Of a stretch of DNA of 64,000 bases, positions 1 through 9,960 are shown one piece after another; within the stretch, counting starts at the first letter, position 1, and every line of letters starts with the position of its first letter. The notes beneath the pieces were generated by a model that saw only the letters and a list, made by a program, of their open reading frames with translations, was not told the DNA's origin and did not search any database. A program made the translations under genes and the position numbers. The stretch is from Pelobates cultripes. Lineage: Eukaryota > Chordata > Amphibia > Anura > Pelobatidae. The stretch lies in assembly GCA_933207985.1 (NCBI GenBank), contig OW240912.1:200183932-200247931 (forward strand), in the 5' to 3' direction.

Positions 1-1305
1 GGAATACTACATCCTGTATTCTTGCTCATGCTCCGTACACTACTGATCGTATCTTGCCTCGTGCAACCAACTGATCGATACGTCAGCATATGCACGTACA
101 CATGCCATGTGGTAATCTCGGCCTACTAAATTTATTTTTACCGAGATTCCACCACAGTATCATTTGAGATTAACTAAAAAAATACAAATTTTTATAAGCT
201 GTACAAAAATGCTTTTTAAAAAAAGGCTAATTTCAATAGGATAAGGGCATCTTTACAACAAATTGAATGGCAGGGATTATCCACTGGCAAAAGCACAAAG
301 GATAAATGGAAGGTGTTTAGACAAATTCTACAAAGTATATAGCTTAACCCCATAAGGACACAGCTTCAAAAGCTTGTCTTACCCTTAAGGACACAAGCCA
401 TTTTTTTTATTTTTTGCTGTTTGTGTTAAAACACAATTTGTGTCTCTGTCATTTATTGCACCAACACATATTATACACCGTTTTTTAGAGGGCAAAAAGG
501 GCTTTAATTTTGTCAGGATCGACACAAGGATCCAATACACAGAATGCAAAAATAGAAGAACGTATACCGGGTCTTAGGATGGCCGGACTAACGTCGGAAA
601 GAGAATAATCAGGGACAAGCCGAGGTCGAGGGAGCCAGAAAACAGGTAAGCGAAGCAAAGGGAAGGAGAACATAGAATAGTCAAAATCAGAGACAAGTCA
701 AATATCGATAAACCAAACCAGAGTAAGCACTATAGGAACAGACAAGCTAGAACCACGACAGGGCAATGATTCATTGCATATGAGTACTTTTTATAGTTTG
801 GCTCTTTAAGTGATGACCACGCCCCCAAAACATCCTAATTCAAAAGTTTTGGCGGGCCATGACATAATTGACGTTGTAACGTTCACTAGGGAACCCTTAC
901 ACGCAGGCAGGACAGAGTAAAGAGAATTGCAATACTGATCCTTAAAATGGTCGGGTTATGCAAAAAGGGATAGTCCAAATACGAGCCGAGGTCAAGGGAA
1001 ACAGAGAGACGGAATAACGAGAGTCAAAGCCAAATATCAGTAACCAGATAATCCAACTCTCAATGGTAAACTAAAGACCACAACAGGGCACTGAGGCAAG
1101 GGAGGGTTTAGCTTATATACACACAAGGTGTGTGTGATTGGCTAACCTCCAATTAGTGTTAACCACAACATGTGGGAGGAGTTTCTTTCCTCCCTTGTGG
1201 TCTCTGAGTTCATCACTGTGTGCCGGGTCACATGACCGGGTGCAGCACACATAAGGATGCCGCTCTGCTCAGGCTTCAACGTTTAGGCCTTGAGCCTGGC
1301 TGATT
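1..1305. other. gene-free flank with degenerate repeats
   Basis: I see no host exon here. Around 345-480 there is a motif beginning CCCCATAAGGACACA, with a second CCCTTAAGGACACA just downstream. It resembles the ends of the TTAA-flanked palindromic elements found later in the window, but it is too diverged to delimit. The short open frames present have no recognisable domains. Confidence 0.4.
520..1110. repeat. two diverged direct copies of a dispersed repeat
   Basis: Two blocks, about 520-780 and 910-1110, share the same ordered words: AGCCGAGGTC, then GTCAAA and CAAATATC, then ACCAGA or AACCAGAG, and finally ACCAC(G/A)ACAGGGCA. The order and spacing show that they are diverged copies of one sequence in direct orientation. 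The family is not identified. An LTR-derived repeat is possible, but no coding part is visible. Confidence 0.45.
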
Positions 1306-1497
1306 TTATTTGAAAGTATTTAGCTGAAGAGGCTTTGTGGAAGACAAGCACCAAAACCCAAAAGCAGAAACTAAACTGTTGATTGATGGTTCCCCAAAAG
1401 GCCCCGCCATCCATCCCAATTGTACCACTTTTCGGAATTTGTCATGCACAACTTCTGGGAAGTCTTCCACCGAACACAGATTATGTAAACGACGAAC
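1306..1497 (-). pseudogene. retroelement RT-like fragment, left half split by hAT
   Basis: The minus strand encodes a short stretch with VHDKFRKVVQLGWMAGPFG. It resembles the segment before the catalytic core in DIRS/Ngaro-type reverse transcriptases, where a lysine-rich helix is followed by LGR-x-AGPF. The matching upstream part lies on the other side of the hAT element at about 4065-4200, where the minus strand reads LLRDGFTWGFVIPVKK. The hAT element therefore landed inside this older fragment. No YxDD core is present, so it is only a remnant. The family call is by motif memory and is moderate. Confidence 0.5.
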
Positions 1498-1505
1498 CAC
1501 TAAAC

Positions 1506-4056
1506 CACGGGTGTCAAACACAAGGCCCGCGGGCCGAATCCGGCCTGCCAGACCTCGTCATGTGGCCCGCGTAGCCGCCGCCAGCCGCCAGCCTTCACCT
1601 TTTATTCTCGCTTTTTTTTTACACAAGAAAGCCGCCTCTTCAGCGCATGCGCAGCAGCCTACAAGCCAGAGAACGTCTGCCCTCTAGCGGCGCCGGCCGT
1701 TCTACACAGGAAACCTCCACTCTACATGCATTCAGGAAACCTCCACTTGTTTTTATATTGAGCGCATGCCATCCTGTGATGTGACAGATCCAACGGCTGC
1801 CTGAACCCTTCTCTCCTGTACTGTAAGTACATATGATGTATGTGGGGGGGAGAGGGGGTCTGCTTATTATTCTGCTTAAAAGTCTGAGTGGTAAACTTTG
1901 GATATACTGACCACTTCCGTGTCACTTTACAGTGGTATAGGGACCATAAACTACAATCAAATAACCCAAAAATGTCCAAGAAAAGAAAAGTTGATGCAGA
2001 GGGAATGCAATTTCAGGAGAGATGGGAAAGTGAATACATGTTTGTGATTAATGGAGACAAGCCGGTATGTCTTATTTGCTATGAGGCAGTGGCAGTGATG
2101 AAGGAATATAATTTACGCTGGCACTTTGAAACCAAACATGGAGCCAAATTTGCTAACCTTAGCCACCAGGAAAAGCAACAAAAGGTCCAAGAATTAAAAG
2201 GTAGCCTGCATTCTCAACTGAATATTTTTGCAAAAATGACAGCAAAAAATGATGCAGCAGTGAAAGCCAGCTATCTTGTGGCTGAAGAAATTGCGCGAGC
2301 TTCAAAGTGCTTTTCAGAAGGTGCATTTGTAAAGCAGTGTATGCTGAAGGTATGTGAACAGGTGTGCCCTGAGCAAAGACAGGTTTTTAACAATGTCAGC
2401 TTGTCAAGAAACACCATCACAGACCGAGTTAGGGACCTAGCCTGTAATCTTAAAACAAAGTTGGCTGAAGAGGCATGCAATTATCTGGCATTTTCATTAG
2501 CTGTGGATGAAAGCACTGACAATACTGATACAGCTCATCTAGCTATTTTTGTAAGAGGTGTGAAGGAAGACTTGTCTGTCAGTGAGGAGCTCTTGGATGT
2601 GGTCGCCATGTATGGGACAACAACTGGGAGGGACATCTTCAATGCAGTGGAGGAATCCGTAAATAAAATGAAATTACCTTGGGAAAAGTTGGTGGGACTT
2701 ACTACTGATGTGTGGAGAGAGAAATGGCTTGGTTGGACTGTTAAAAGAGAAAATGAAAAAAAGTAATTGCCACACGCCGCTGATAACTTATCACTGCATT
2801 ATCCACCAAGAAGCTCTGTGTGGCAAGGTTCTACAACTGGATAACATAATGTCCACAGTCACGAAAACAGTGAATTTTCTGCGTGCACGGGGTCTGAATC
2901 ATCGTCAGTTCCAACAATTTTTGAAGGAGGTGGGCATGGAACATACAGATGTGCCATACCATACAGAAGTAAGGTGGCTGAGTAGGAGCACCGTTCTCAA
3001 GAGATTTTTTGAGGTTTTGGAAGAAATTACTCTTTTTATGCAAAGTAAAGGGAAGCCCTTGTCAGAACTGTCAGATCCAAACTGGCTGTGCGATTTTGCA
3101 GGGCAGCAAACAAGTCATAACCTCAATGTATGAGGCAATAACAGCTTTCCAGGAGAAACTGCGCCTATGGAAGTCACAGCTTGAAAAAGACAGTCTTGCC
3201 CACTTTCCTATCTGCCAGAGCATCTCAACCTCATTCCCAGGTACTTTTTCATGTGCTCGATTGGGTACCAAAGTGAATCAGCTGATTGATGAATTCAATC
3301 GCCGCTTTTCTGACTTTAAAGACCAAAACTTAACCTTTACCAGCTTTGCCAATCCCTTCAACATCGATGTTGACAGTGCACCACATCACCTTCAAATGGA
3401 ATTAATAGAACTTCAGTGCAACAGCAGCCTGAAAGCGAAGTTCCAGGATGCGACAGTCGACGACTTTTACCGTCTCCTCCCCTCTGCGTTGATGCCACAG
3501 CTCCGACTTCAAGCTGCACGTGTTCTGTCCATGTTTGGGAGCACCTATCTATGTGAACAGATGTTTTCAGTCATGAATCTGAACAAGACCAAGCTCAGAT
3601 CACGCATCACTGATGATAACCTCAATGCTGTTTTGCGGATTGCTACAGCACAAGACCTAACGCCAGACATCGATGGACTGACCTCAGGAAAACGATGTCA
3701 GCCATCTAGTCAGAAAAGTTAAAAAAAAAGTTAATGCCTTGTGTTTGCCATATGTGTAATAAACAGTGTTTGGCAATATTTGTATGTTTAAAAAAAATTA
3801 CTGTCCAAAAATCATTTTTCAATAAATTGTACAATAATTGTACATTTGAATATCTACTTGCCATTTTTCTGACTATGTTTCTGCTTTCAGAGCTAGTTAT
3901 TACTTACATTATTACAAAAAACAGTAATCATTGAATGCAGTGACAATAATTTATGATAATAAAGAGTGGACACATAGTCCTACAGATACAACCGGCCCTT
4001 TGAGGGTGACCAAACTGCTGATGCGGCCCCCGATGAATTTGAGTTTGACACCCCTG
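1506..4056 (+). mobile_element. hAT (Charlie-like) DNA transposon with exact TSDs
   Basis: The element begins CACGGGTGTCAAAC and ends GTTTGACACCCCTG, an imperfect terminal inverted repeat of the CAGGGGTGTCAAAC type used by Charlie-like hAT elements. Both flanks carry the same 8 bp, CACTAAAC (1498-1505 and 4057-4064), the target-duplication length expected for hAT. At 2,551 bp it is long enough to be autonomous and it holds a recognisable but frameshifted transposase. Both termini and the TSD are readable, so the copy is not very ancient. Two internal deletions make it non-functional. Confidence 0.9.
1972..3722 (+). pseudogene. hAT transposase, broken by two frame changes
   Basis: The likely start is the ATG at 1972 (protein begins [11 protein letters not shown]). 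An N-terminal zinc-finger-like segment, CLICYEAV then HFETKH, comes near residues 40-65. It is followed by the hAT core with [11 protein letters not shown], and the C-terminal dimerisation region is visible ([16 protein letters not shown]). The protein resembles the Charlie-type transposase domain domesticated in vertebrate GTF2IRD2 and related genes. The frame moves twice, near 2710 (just after GLTTD, where several residues are missing) and near 3100-3115 (after LCDFA, where a longer stretch is missing). The stop is at 3720-3722. This is a fossil, not an expressed host gene. Confidence 0.85.
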
Positions 4057-4064
4057 CACTAAAC

Positions 4065-4220
4065 ACTTTTTGACGGGAATCACAAACCCCCAAGTGAAAC
4101 CATCCCTAAGAAGTACTACATCCTCCCCCCTTTTAACGTATTTGTTTAGCCATGGGAGCATCACTGTGACCCTCACTGGCGAGAACCCCAGTGGCAGAGG
4201 GCGGTGCCAAGAGGATGGGA
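4065..4220 (-). pseudogene. retroelement RT-like fragment, right half
   Basis: This is the continuation, on the far side of the hAT insertion, of the minus-strand fragment at 1306-1497. The minus strand carries LLRDGFTWGFVIPVKK, typical of the region N-terminal to the RT fingers in DIRS/Ngaro-like polyproteins. To the right it runs into Tc1-derived sequence. Confidence 0.45.
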
Positions 4221-4224
4221 CCAG

Positions 4225-4881
4225 GTTGACTACCCATGATGTAGAGCAACAATTCTTTTTTTTCAGATCCTCAGAGAGGTGCCATGTTGAACTTCCAGTG
4301 ACCAGTATGAGAGAGTGTGAGAGCGATAACACCAAATTTAACACACCTGCTCCCCATTCCCACCTGAGACCTTGTAACACTAACGAGTCACATGACACAG
4401 AGAAGGGAAAATGGCTAATTGGGCCCAATTTGGACATTTCCACTTAGGGGTGCACTCGCTTTTGTTGCCAATGGTTTAGACATTAAAGGATCACTATAGT
4501 GTCAGGGAAACAAACCCATTTTCGCAGAATCGCCTCTAGCAGCTGTCAGGAAGATAGCCACTAGAGGTTGGATTAACCCTGCTATGTAAACATAGCGGTT
4601 TCTCTGAAACTGCTATGTTAAGATGTGAAGGGTTAAAACCTGAGGGACCTGGCACCCAGACCACTTCATTGAGCTGAAGTGGTCTGGGTGACTATAGTGT
4701 CCCTTTAATGGCTTAAAGTGTGTTGAGTTATTTTGAAGGTAGAGCAAATTTACACTGTTATACAAGCTGTACACTTACTACTTTACATTGTAGCAGAGTG
4801 TCATTTCTTCAGTGTTGTCACATGAAAAGATATAACAAAATATTTACAAAAATCTGAAGTGTGTATTCTTTTGAGATACTG
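4225..4881. mobile_element. Tc1-like transposon 3' end, split by a MITE
   Basis: The sequence from the block CAACAATTCTTTTTTTCAG through CTTAGGGGTGCACTCGCTTT to the terminal GAGATACTG matches, from memory, the 3' part of a Tc1 family widespread in fish and frogs. The TA at 4882-4883 is the expected Tc1 target dinucleotide. The transposase half is missing. The copy is interrupted at a TTAA by the MITE at 4487-4704. Removing that insert leaves GACATTAATGGC, as in uninterrupted family members. Confidence 0.7.
4487..4704. mobile_element. T2/Kolobok-like MITE, 218 bp
   Basis: It begins AGGATCACTATAGTG and ends CACTATAGTGTCCCT-type sequence (here ACTATAGTGTCCCT). TTAA sits on both sides (4483-4486 and 4705-4708). 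Inside are nested hairpins: CATAGCGGTTTC pairs with GAAACTGCTATG, and GACCACTTCA pairs with TGAAGTGGTC. It has no coding capacity. The ends and the TTAA target fit the T2 MITEs described in Xenopus (Kolobok group). Confidence 0.85.
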
Positions 4882-5140
4882 TATCTGCAAGTGGGTCTGT
4901 GTATCCAGATGTGTCAGTGTGTGTCTGTATATGTGTGTGTGACAGTGTACATGTCTATACATCTGAGCATTCAAATTCCAACACTACATACCCAGTGCTG
5001 CACTCCTCCAATTAAATGGAGGTTAGCTGTGGGAACTCAGTTTGATTTTTGTTTCTGTCATTTTTCAGTGATATACATTTTGTAAGTGTCTCTTGCCACA
5101 ACAGCAGCTGCATACCGTCTGGAAACAATCATAACATAAC

Positions 5141-5190
5141 ATCCTGCAACATGTATTTACTACATGGGTTGTAAATACATGTTGCAGGAT
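5141..5190. repeat. 20-bp hairpin with 10-nt loop
   Basis: The arms 5141-5160 and 5171-5190 are perfect reverse complements (core CCTGCAACATGTATTTAC) around the loop TACATGGGTT. It lies outside the flanking Tc1 and hAT elements. It may be the centre of a degraded palindromic MITE. Confidence 0.8.
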
Positions 5191-5737
5191 AACATAATTG
5201 GCAATAGCTCAGTAGTATATCACTTAATTGACATAATATGAATGGTGTAGGCCAAGCATGTCAAACTCGCAGCCCAGCGAGCCGCAAGTTTGCAATGATT
5301 ACTAAAGCAGAGTAGGCACCTTCTCTCTTTACATTGCAGGTGCCTACTCTGCCAAATTTACGCGGCCAGGGAGGAGAGGTCCCTAGTGGTGGCCCACTGT
5401 AGTGATGCCGGGTGCCAGAATATGACGTAATTCCAGCACCCAGCATCACTAAACTGGGCGCTTGAGGGAGCAGGAAGACTGAAAGGCCCCACACCAGCTC
5501 CCAAAGGTAGGGAGCAATTAATAAAATGATGTGAGTGTGTGCAAGAATGTGTAAATGTGTGTGTGTATGTGTGTCTGTGTGTGTCAGAGAGTGTGTGTCT
5601 GTCAGTGTGTGTCTGTCTTTCCCAGAGGAAGGCTTCACAGCCGAAACGTTGGGGTTTCATTTCTCCTGCTCTTGGTCAGTATACATATTTAATGGGTTTT
5701 TGCATTTAGCACTTTACTTACATTGTGGTTTTGGCAC

Positions 5738-6949
5738 TGTGACGAGAGCAATCTCGCCACATTGCATTGGAGAAGCCTGGTTGCTCGCCTGCTGCCTTTG
5801 GACTATGGCCCCCATGTTAAAAGACTTTGTTTTGCCTGCAGAAAAGCTTTATTCGTGCTTTTCTGCCTGGTGTTCGGTAGATTCAATCTACCGAACAACC
5901 GCACGAATGACTGGACCACCTGGGAGCTGGAGTGTGCCGGCAATTAGCCTCCCTGAAGCAGCGGTTAACCGCAGCTTAATTGACGAATGCTGGGTGGCCG
6001 CCATTTGTATCACGAACACGAGGTCGCGGCCATTTTAAACATGCGAATGCACAGCGGTGTTCAACGCTTAATTCATGGAACTGAAATCGGACACAGTTTT
6101 GCGTGAACACAGCTAAAGCCACCGACCTCCCTTCTTGGTCGGTGAAAGTGCACGAACGGCCCGGCGTTCGGTAGTTTTACTGGAATATGTTATACCCCAG
6201 AGAGGAATCCCATGGAGCCCATTCGCATGAAACTGACTGTGTAAAGACTTTAGCGCCATGGCAATTAAACTGTTTTCGTGTGGTCTGAGCGCCATTCACT
6301 TAATAATGTGTGCTCAGACCTGAGCTATCTGGGGATATGTTAAATGTATGCTTTTAATGTTATGTGTCTTACATAGTGTATTTTAATAGTAATTCGTGTA
6401 TTAGTATCCCCACGTGCATAATGGCGATTTGCCTTTGTCTTGGGAGATAATTGAATTACTTCTCAATTATCTCCAGGGCAGAGGGGAGGAAGCCAGGATG
6501 CATTGTGGGAATACAATGTGACTGTGTGTCCTATTTGGCTACTTGTCTGTCCCTTGTCACAGTCTCCCAGTTGGTCCCCTAGGGGAGTGTCCACCAGGTG
6601 GGAGACCTGCATAAATACTGGGCAGGTAGCCCTCATTAAACAGACCACTGCTTGACCGTCAACACGGAGCCTTGTCTCGTCTTTGGGGGGATTTACTGAA
6701 TGCTGATAGAGACTGATTGCTAGGAGTGTAAGCCGCTTGGATGCTTTTCCTATTCGTCTGCTAGCAGTGATTCGTATGGTTCCAGTTCGTGTGTTTGGAG
6801 TGCTATATTGGATGCCGTTCGGTAGTTTGGAGCATTCCCTTATTGGCGGTTCGTGAGTTTGGTGTTTTACAATAGCTGTGCCTGCATCTCTGAAAGGGGA
6901 CGATCGCCTAAACGGTTTTTACCCCTTGTGTGCAAAACGGTCCGTTACA
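5738..6949 (+). repeat. probable solo LTR inside the hAT element
   Basis: The block starts TGTGACG and ends CGTTACA, short inverted termini of the TG...CA type (6 of 7 positions complementary). The flanking pentamers GGCAC and AGTAC agree at three of five bases and differ by two transitions, compatible with a decayed 5-bp target duplication. A TATA-like ATAAATA lies at 6611-6617 and a polyadenylation-like ATTAAA at 6635-6640, the order expected in an LTR. No gag or pol sequence is next to it. The retroelement class is unknown, and a Gypsy LTR is the simplest guess. Confidence 0.5.
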
Positions 6950-7187
6950 AGTACTATATACTGTTTTAGCACTATATTATGCACTTTCTCTCTGCTATAA
7001 TGATGCCTTGTTGTATTTTCTATGCATGAATAAATACTCTTTTTTATGTGCAAAACTGTGGTGTGCCTTGGGATGATTTCTTATTTTTTTATTACATGTA
7101 TATATCTGGTATGGGAACAGATTCTCTTCCTTTAAGAGCACCCTGTACCTTATAAACCACACACTTATTACCCATTTTCCTGTAATT

Positions 7188-7470
7188 TTATGTTTGTGTC
7201 TGTCTGTCAGTGTGTGTGTGTGTCTGTCAGTGTGTGTGTGTCTGTCTGTCAGAGAGTGTGTGTGTGTTTGTGTCTGTCTGTCAGAGAGTGTGTGTCCGTC
7301 ACTGTGTGTGTGTGCGTGTGTCTGTCAGTAGGTTTGTGTGTCTGTCAGTGTGTGTGTGTGTCTGTCAGTGGGTGGGTGTGTGTCTGTCAGTGGGTGGGCG
7401 TGTGTCAGAGAGAGTGTGTGTGTGTGTCTGTCAGTAAGTATGTGTCTGTCAGTGTGTGTTGGTCAGTAAT
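7188..7470. repeat. GT-rich minisatellite
   Basis: This is an imperfect tandem array of the words GTGTGTGTGTCTGTCAGT and GTCAGAGAGTGTG. Long open frames rich in Cys, Val and Ser across it are artefacts of the repeat. It lies within the hAT element at 5253-8045. Confidence 0.9.
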
Positions 7471-7734
7471 GAGATGGCTGGACAGTGGAGGACGTGGAGG
7501 TGCACGGAGGCACGCAACGCCACGTCACATTCTGACGTGAAGTCAATGTGCTCCACCTTCACAGGTTTTCACGGAGTAGCAGGAGGATCCGTTTGGCACA
7601 GGATGCAGACGGCGCCCTTGTGGGGTACACCAGAGGCTGGACTCTGGAGTCGCATACTGGCAGCGGCAATGTGAGTGGAGTATGCTTGTTGGCTAATTAT
7701 TGTTTTTTGTTTTTTTAAACAAAGGCTGAGGTTT

Positions 7735-7890
7735 AGTAGAGTGGGGTGCTGGAATTTAGTATAGAGGGGGGACTGGAATTTAGTATAGAGGGGGGGACTG
7801 TGAAATAGTGCAGAGGGGAGGACTGGGATGTAGTACAGAGGGGGGACTGGGATTTAGTACAGAGCGGGGAACTGGGGTTTAGTAGTGGGG
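7735..7890. repeat. G-rich tandem repeat, about 28-30 bp unit
   Basis: Five to six imperfect copies of a unit containing TTTAGTATAGAGGGGGGACTGG follow one another, with drift such as GTAGTACAGAGG. It is non-coding and sits near the right end of the same hAT element. Confidence 0.85.
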
Positions 7891-8527
7891 GGTGCTGTTT
7901 TGTTGTGTTATATATATATACTGTACTTTTCAAAACAAACCTAAGTTTCTATGAAAATGTAAGGTTTTGGGGGGTTTTTTGAGGCCCACATAAACCTAAA
8001 TCTTGTTCATGTGGCCCATGCTAGCCTTTGAGTTTGACATGCTTGGTGTAAGCACATTCGACCAGATCTAAATGTCGAGGTCAGGCTGTCTACATAGGTA
8101 ACCAAAGCTATAGCTTGCACTTAGGCTAGGTACATAGGACCAGGTATCATACTACATCTGGAGACTGCCAGTGAAGCACTAAATATAAACAAGTATATGC
8201 ATACAATTTATAAAGCCGAATAATACTTAACCCCTTAAGGACTGAGCCAAATGTACACGTTGTGAACGAAACAAAATGTAAACAAAACCTGGCATTTGCG
8301 CTACATGTCTGTCCAACCGTAATTCACCTCTTTCATATTAAATGCACCCACCCTTATTATATATGATTTTATTCAGGGGAAAAATGGCTTTCATTTAATA
8401 TCAAATATTTAGCTATGAAACATAATTTAATATGAAAAAAATGGAAGAAAATAAGATTTTTTTTATTTTTTTAGTTCTACATGACATTTTAACTGTCAAT
8501 ATCATAATACTGTTTGCTTTTAGTGCA

Positions 8528-9390
8528 ATAAAATACACATATTTGTATTCAGCAAAGTCTCACGTGTAAAACAGTACCCCCTATGTACATGTTTTATGGC
8601 GTTTTGGGAAGTTACAGGGTCAAATATAGCACGTTACATTTGAAATTGAAATTCGCCAGATTGGTTACGTTGCCTTTGGGACTTTATAGTAGCCCAGGAA
8701 TGAAATTTACACCCATAATGGCATACCATTTGCAATAGTAGACAACCCAAGGTATTGCAAATGGGGTATGTCCAGTCTTTTTTAGTAGCCATTTGGTCAC
8801 AAACACTGGCCAAAGTTAGCGTTAGTATTTGTTTGTGTGTGAAAAATGCAAAAAACGCCAATTTTGGCCAGTGTTTGTGACTAAGTGGCTACTAAAAAAG
8901 ACTGGACATACCCCGTTTGCAATACCTTGGGTTGTCTACTATTGCAAATGGTATGCCATCATAGGGGTAATTTTCATTCTTGGGCTACCATAGGGTCTCA
9001 AAGGCAACGTAACCAATCTGGCGAATTTTAATGTGAAAAAAATGAAACGCAAGCCTTATATTTGACGCTGTAACTTTTGAAAACACCATAAAACCTGTAC
9101 ATGAGGGGTACTGTTGTACTCGGGAGACTTCGCTGAACACAAATATTTGTGTTTCAAAACAGTAAAAAGTATCACAGCAATAATATGTCCGTGTAAGTGC
9201 AGTTTGTGCATGAAAAATGCAAAAAACTTCACTTTTACTGGCGATATCATCGTTGTAATACATTTTACTGTTTTGAAACACTAATATTTGTGTTCAGCGA
9301 AGTCTCCCGAGTAGAACAGTACCCCCCATGTACAGGTTTTATGGTGTCTTGGAAAGTTATAGGGTTAAATATAGTGCTAGCAAATTAAAT
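8528..9390. repeat. alternating inverted modules of copy A
   Basis: The stretch 8528-8820 is the inverted complement of 8860-9170: both arms carry the words CAATACCTTGGGTTGTCTAC or its complement, and TGGCCAGTGTTTGTGA or its complement. The outer part of the second arm is inverted again in 9215-9390 (CTGAACACAAATA against TATTTGTGTTCAG). A folded single strand could form two competing stem-loops of 200-300 bp. Short open frames here lie on the palindrome arms and are not genes. Confidence 0.85.
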
Positions 9391-9469
9391 TCCCTTTACT
9401 TTCGGCATGGGTTGTCAGGCAGGTCCCGCTAATTGTAATTAATTAAGATACCTAATTATGTAAAAATAT

Positions 9470-9882
9470 TACATAAATATATATGTAGAATTAATATATG
9501 TATATCATTTTTTAAAAATATTTTTATTTATATATAGGTATATATATAGTGATATATACGTATATATTTATGTATGTAGATATATATATTATTTCGTTCT
9601 ACATGTATTCTGATATAAATATATATATTAATATCACAATACAGTTAGAACGAAATAACACACATCTATATATTTTTTAATTTTTTTTTATTTATTTTTT
9701 TATTTTATTTTTTACCGTATTTACATATTTAATTTTTTATATATTATATATAAATATATATAACAATAATTATATATATATTTAATCAGTATCGGTCTAC
9801 GTGTAATTTGATATTAATATATATATATATATATAATTATATGTATATTAATAGTAAAATACACCTAGACAGTGTACGTGTA

Positions 9883-9923
<41 letters not shown>

Positions 9924-9960
9924 TTAGATCATATATATATGATCTAAGTATATAATTTAT
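9470..9960. repeat. AT-rich and (TA)n tract in copy A
   Basis: This is nearly pure A/T sequence with several TATATA runs, the longest at about 9893-9922, flanked by ATGATCTAAG and its complement. It has no coding potential. The same tract occurs in copy B at about 38690-39230 with different run lengths. Confidence 0.9.

Larger units (their letters stand above)
5253..8045. mobile_element. non-autonomous hAT element, 2.8 kb
   Basis: It begins CAAGCATGTCAAACTC and ends GAGTTTGACATGCTTG, a perfect 16-bp terminal inverted repeat of hAT (Charlie-like) type. The flanks are GTGTAGGC (5245-5252) and GTGTAAGC (8046-8053), an 8-bp target duplication with one mismatch. No transposase is present. The interior is filled with a probable solo LTR (5738-6949), GT-rich minisatellites and a G-rich tandem repeat. 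Subterminal words such as TGTGGCCCATG resemble those of the hAT element at 1506-4056. Confidence 0.8.

Noticed and set aside
1972..3722. Possible domesticated host gene of the GTF2IRD2/ZBED type
   Set aside because: Two frame changes and intact transposon termini with target duplication show an ordinary dead transposon.
7190..7540. Cys/Val-rich open frames over the GT array
   Set aside because: The protein is only translated GTGTGTCTGTCAG repeat; both overlapping frames stay open for the same reason.
8985..9388. Open frames on both strands with similar proteins
   Set aside because: They fall on opposite arms of the palindromic modules, which explains why the same protein appears on both strands.
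9470..9960. Possible matrix-attachment or origin-like AT-rich region
   Set aside because: The same tract recurs in copy B as part of the transposon, so a specific host function is unsupported.
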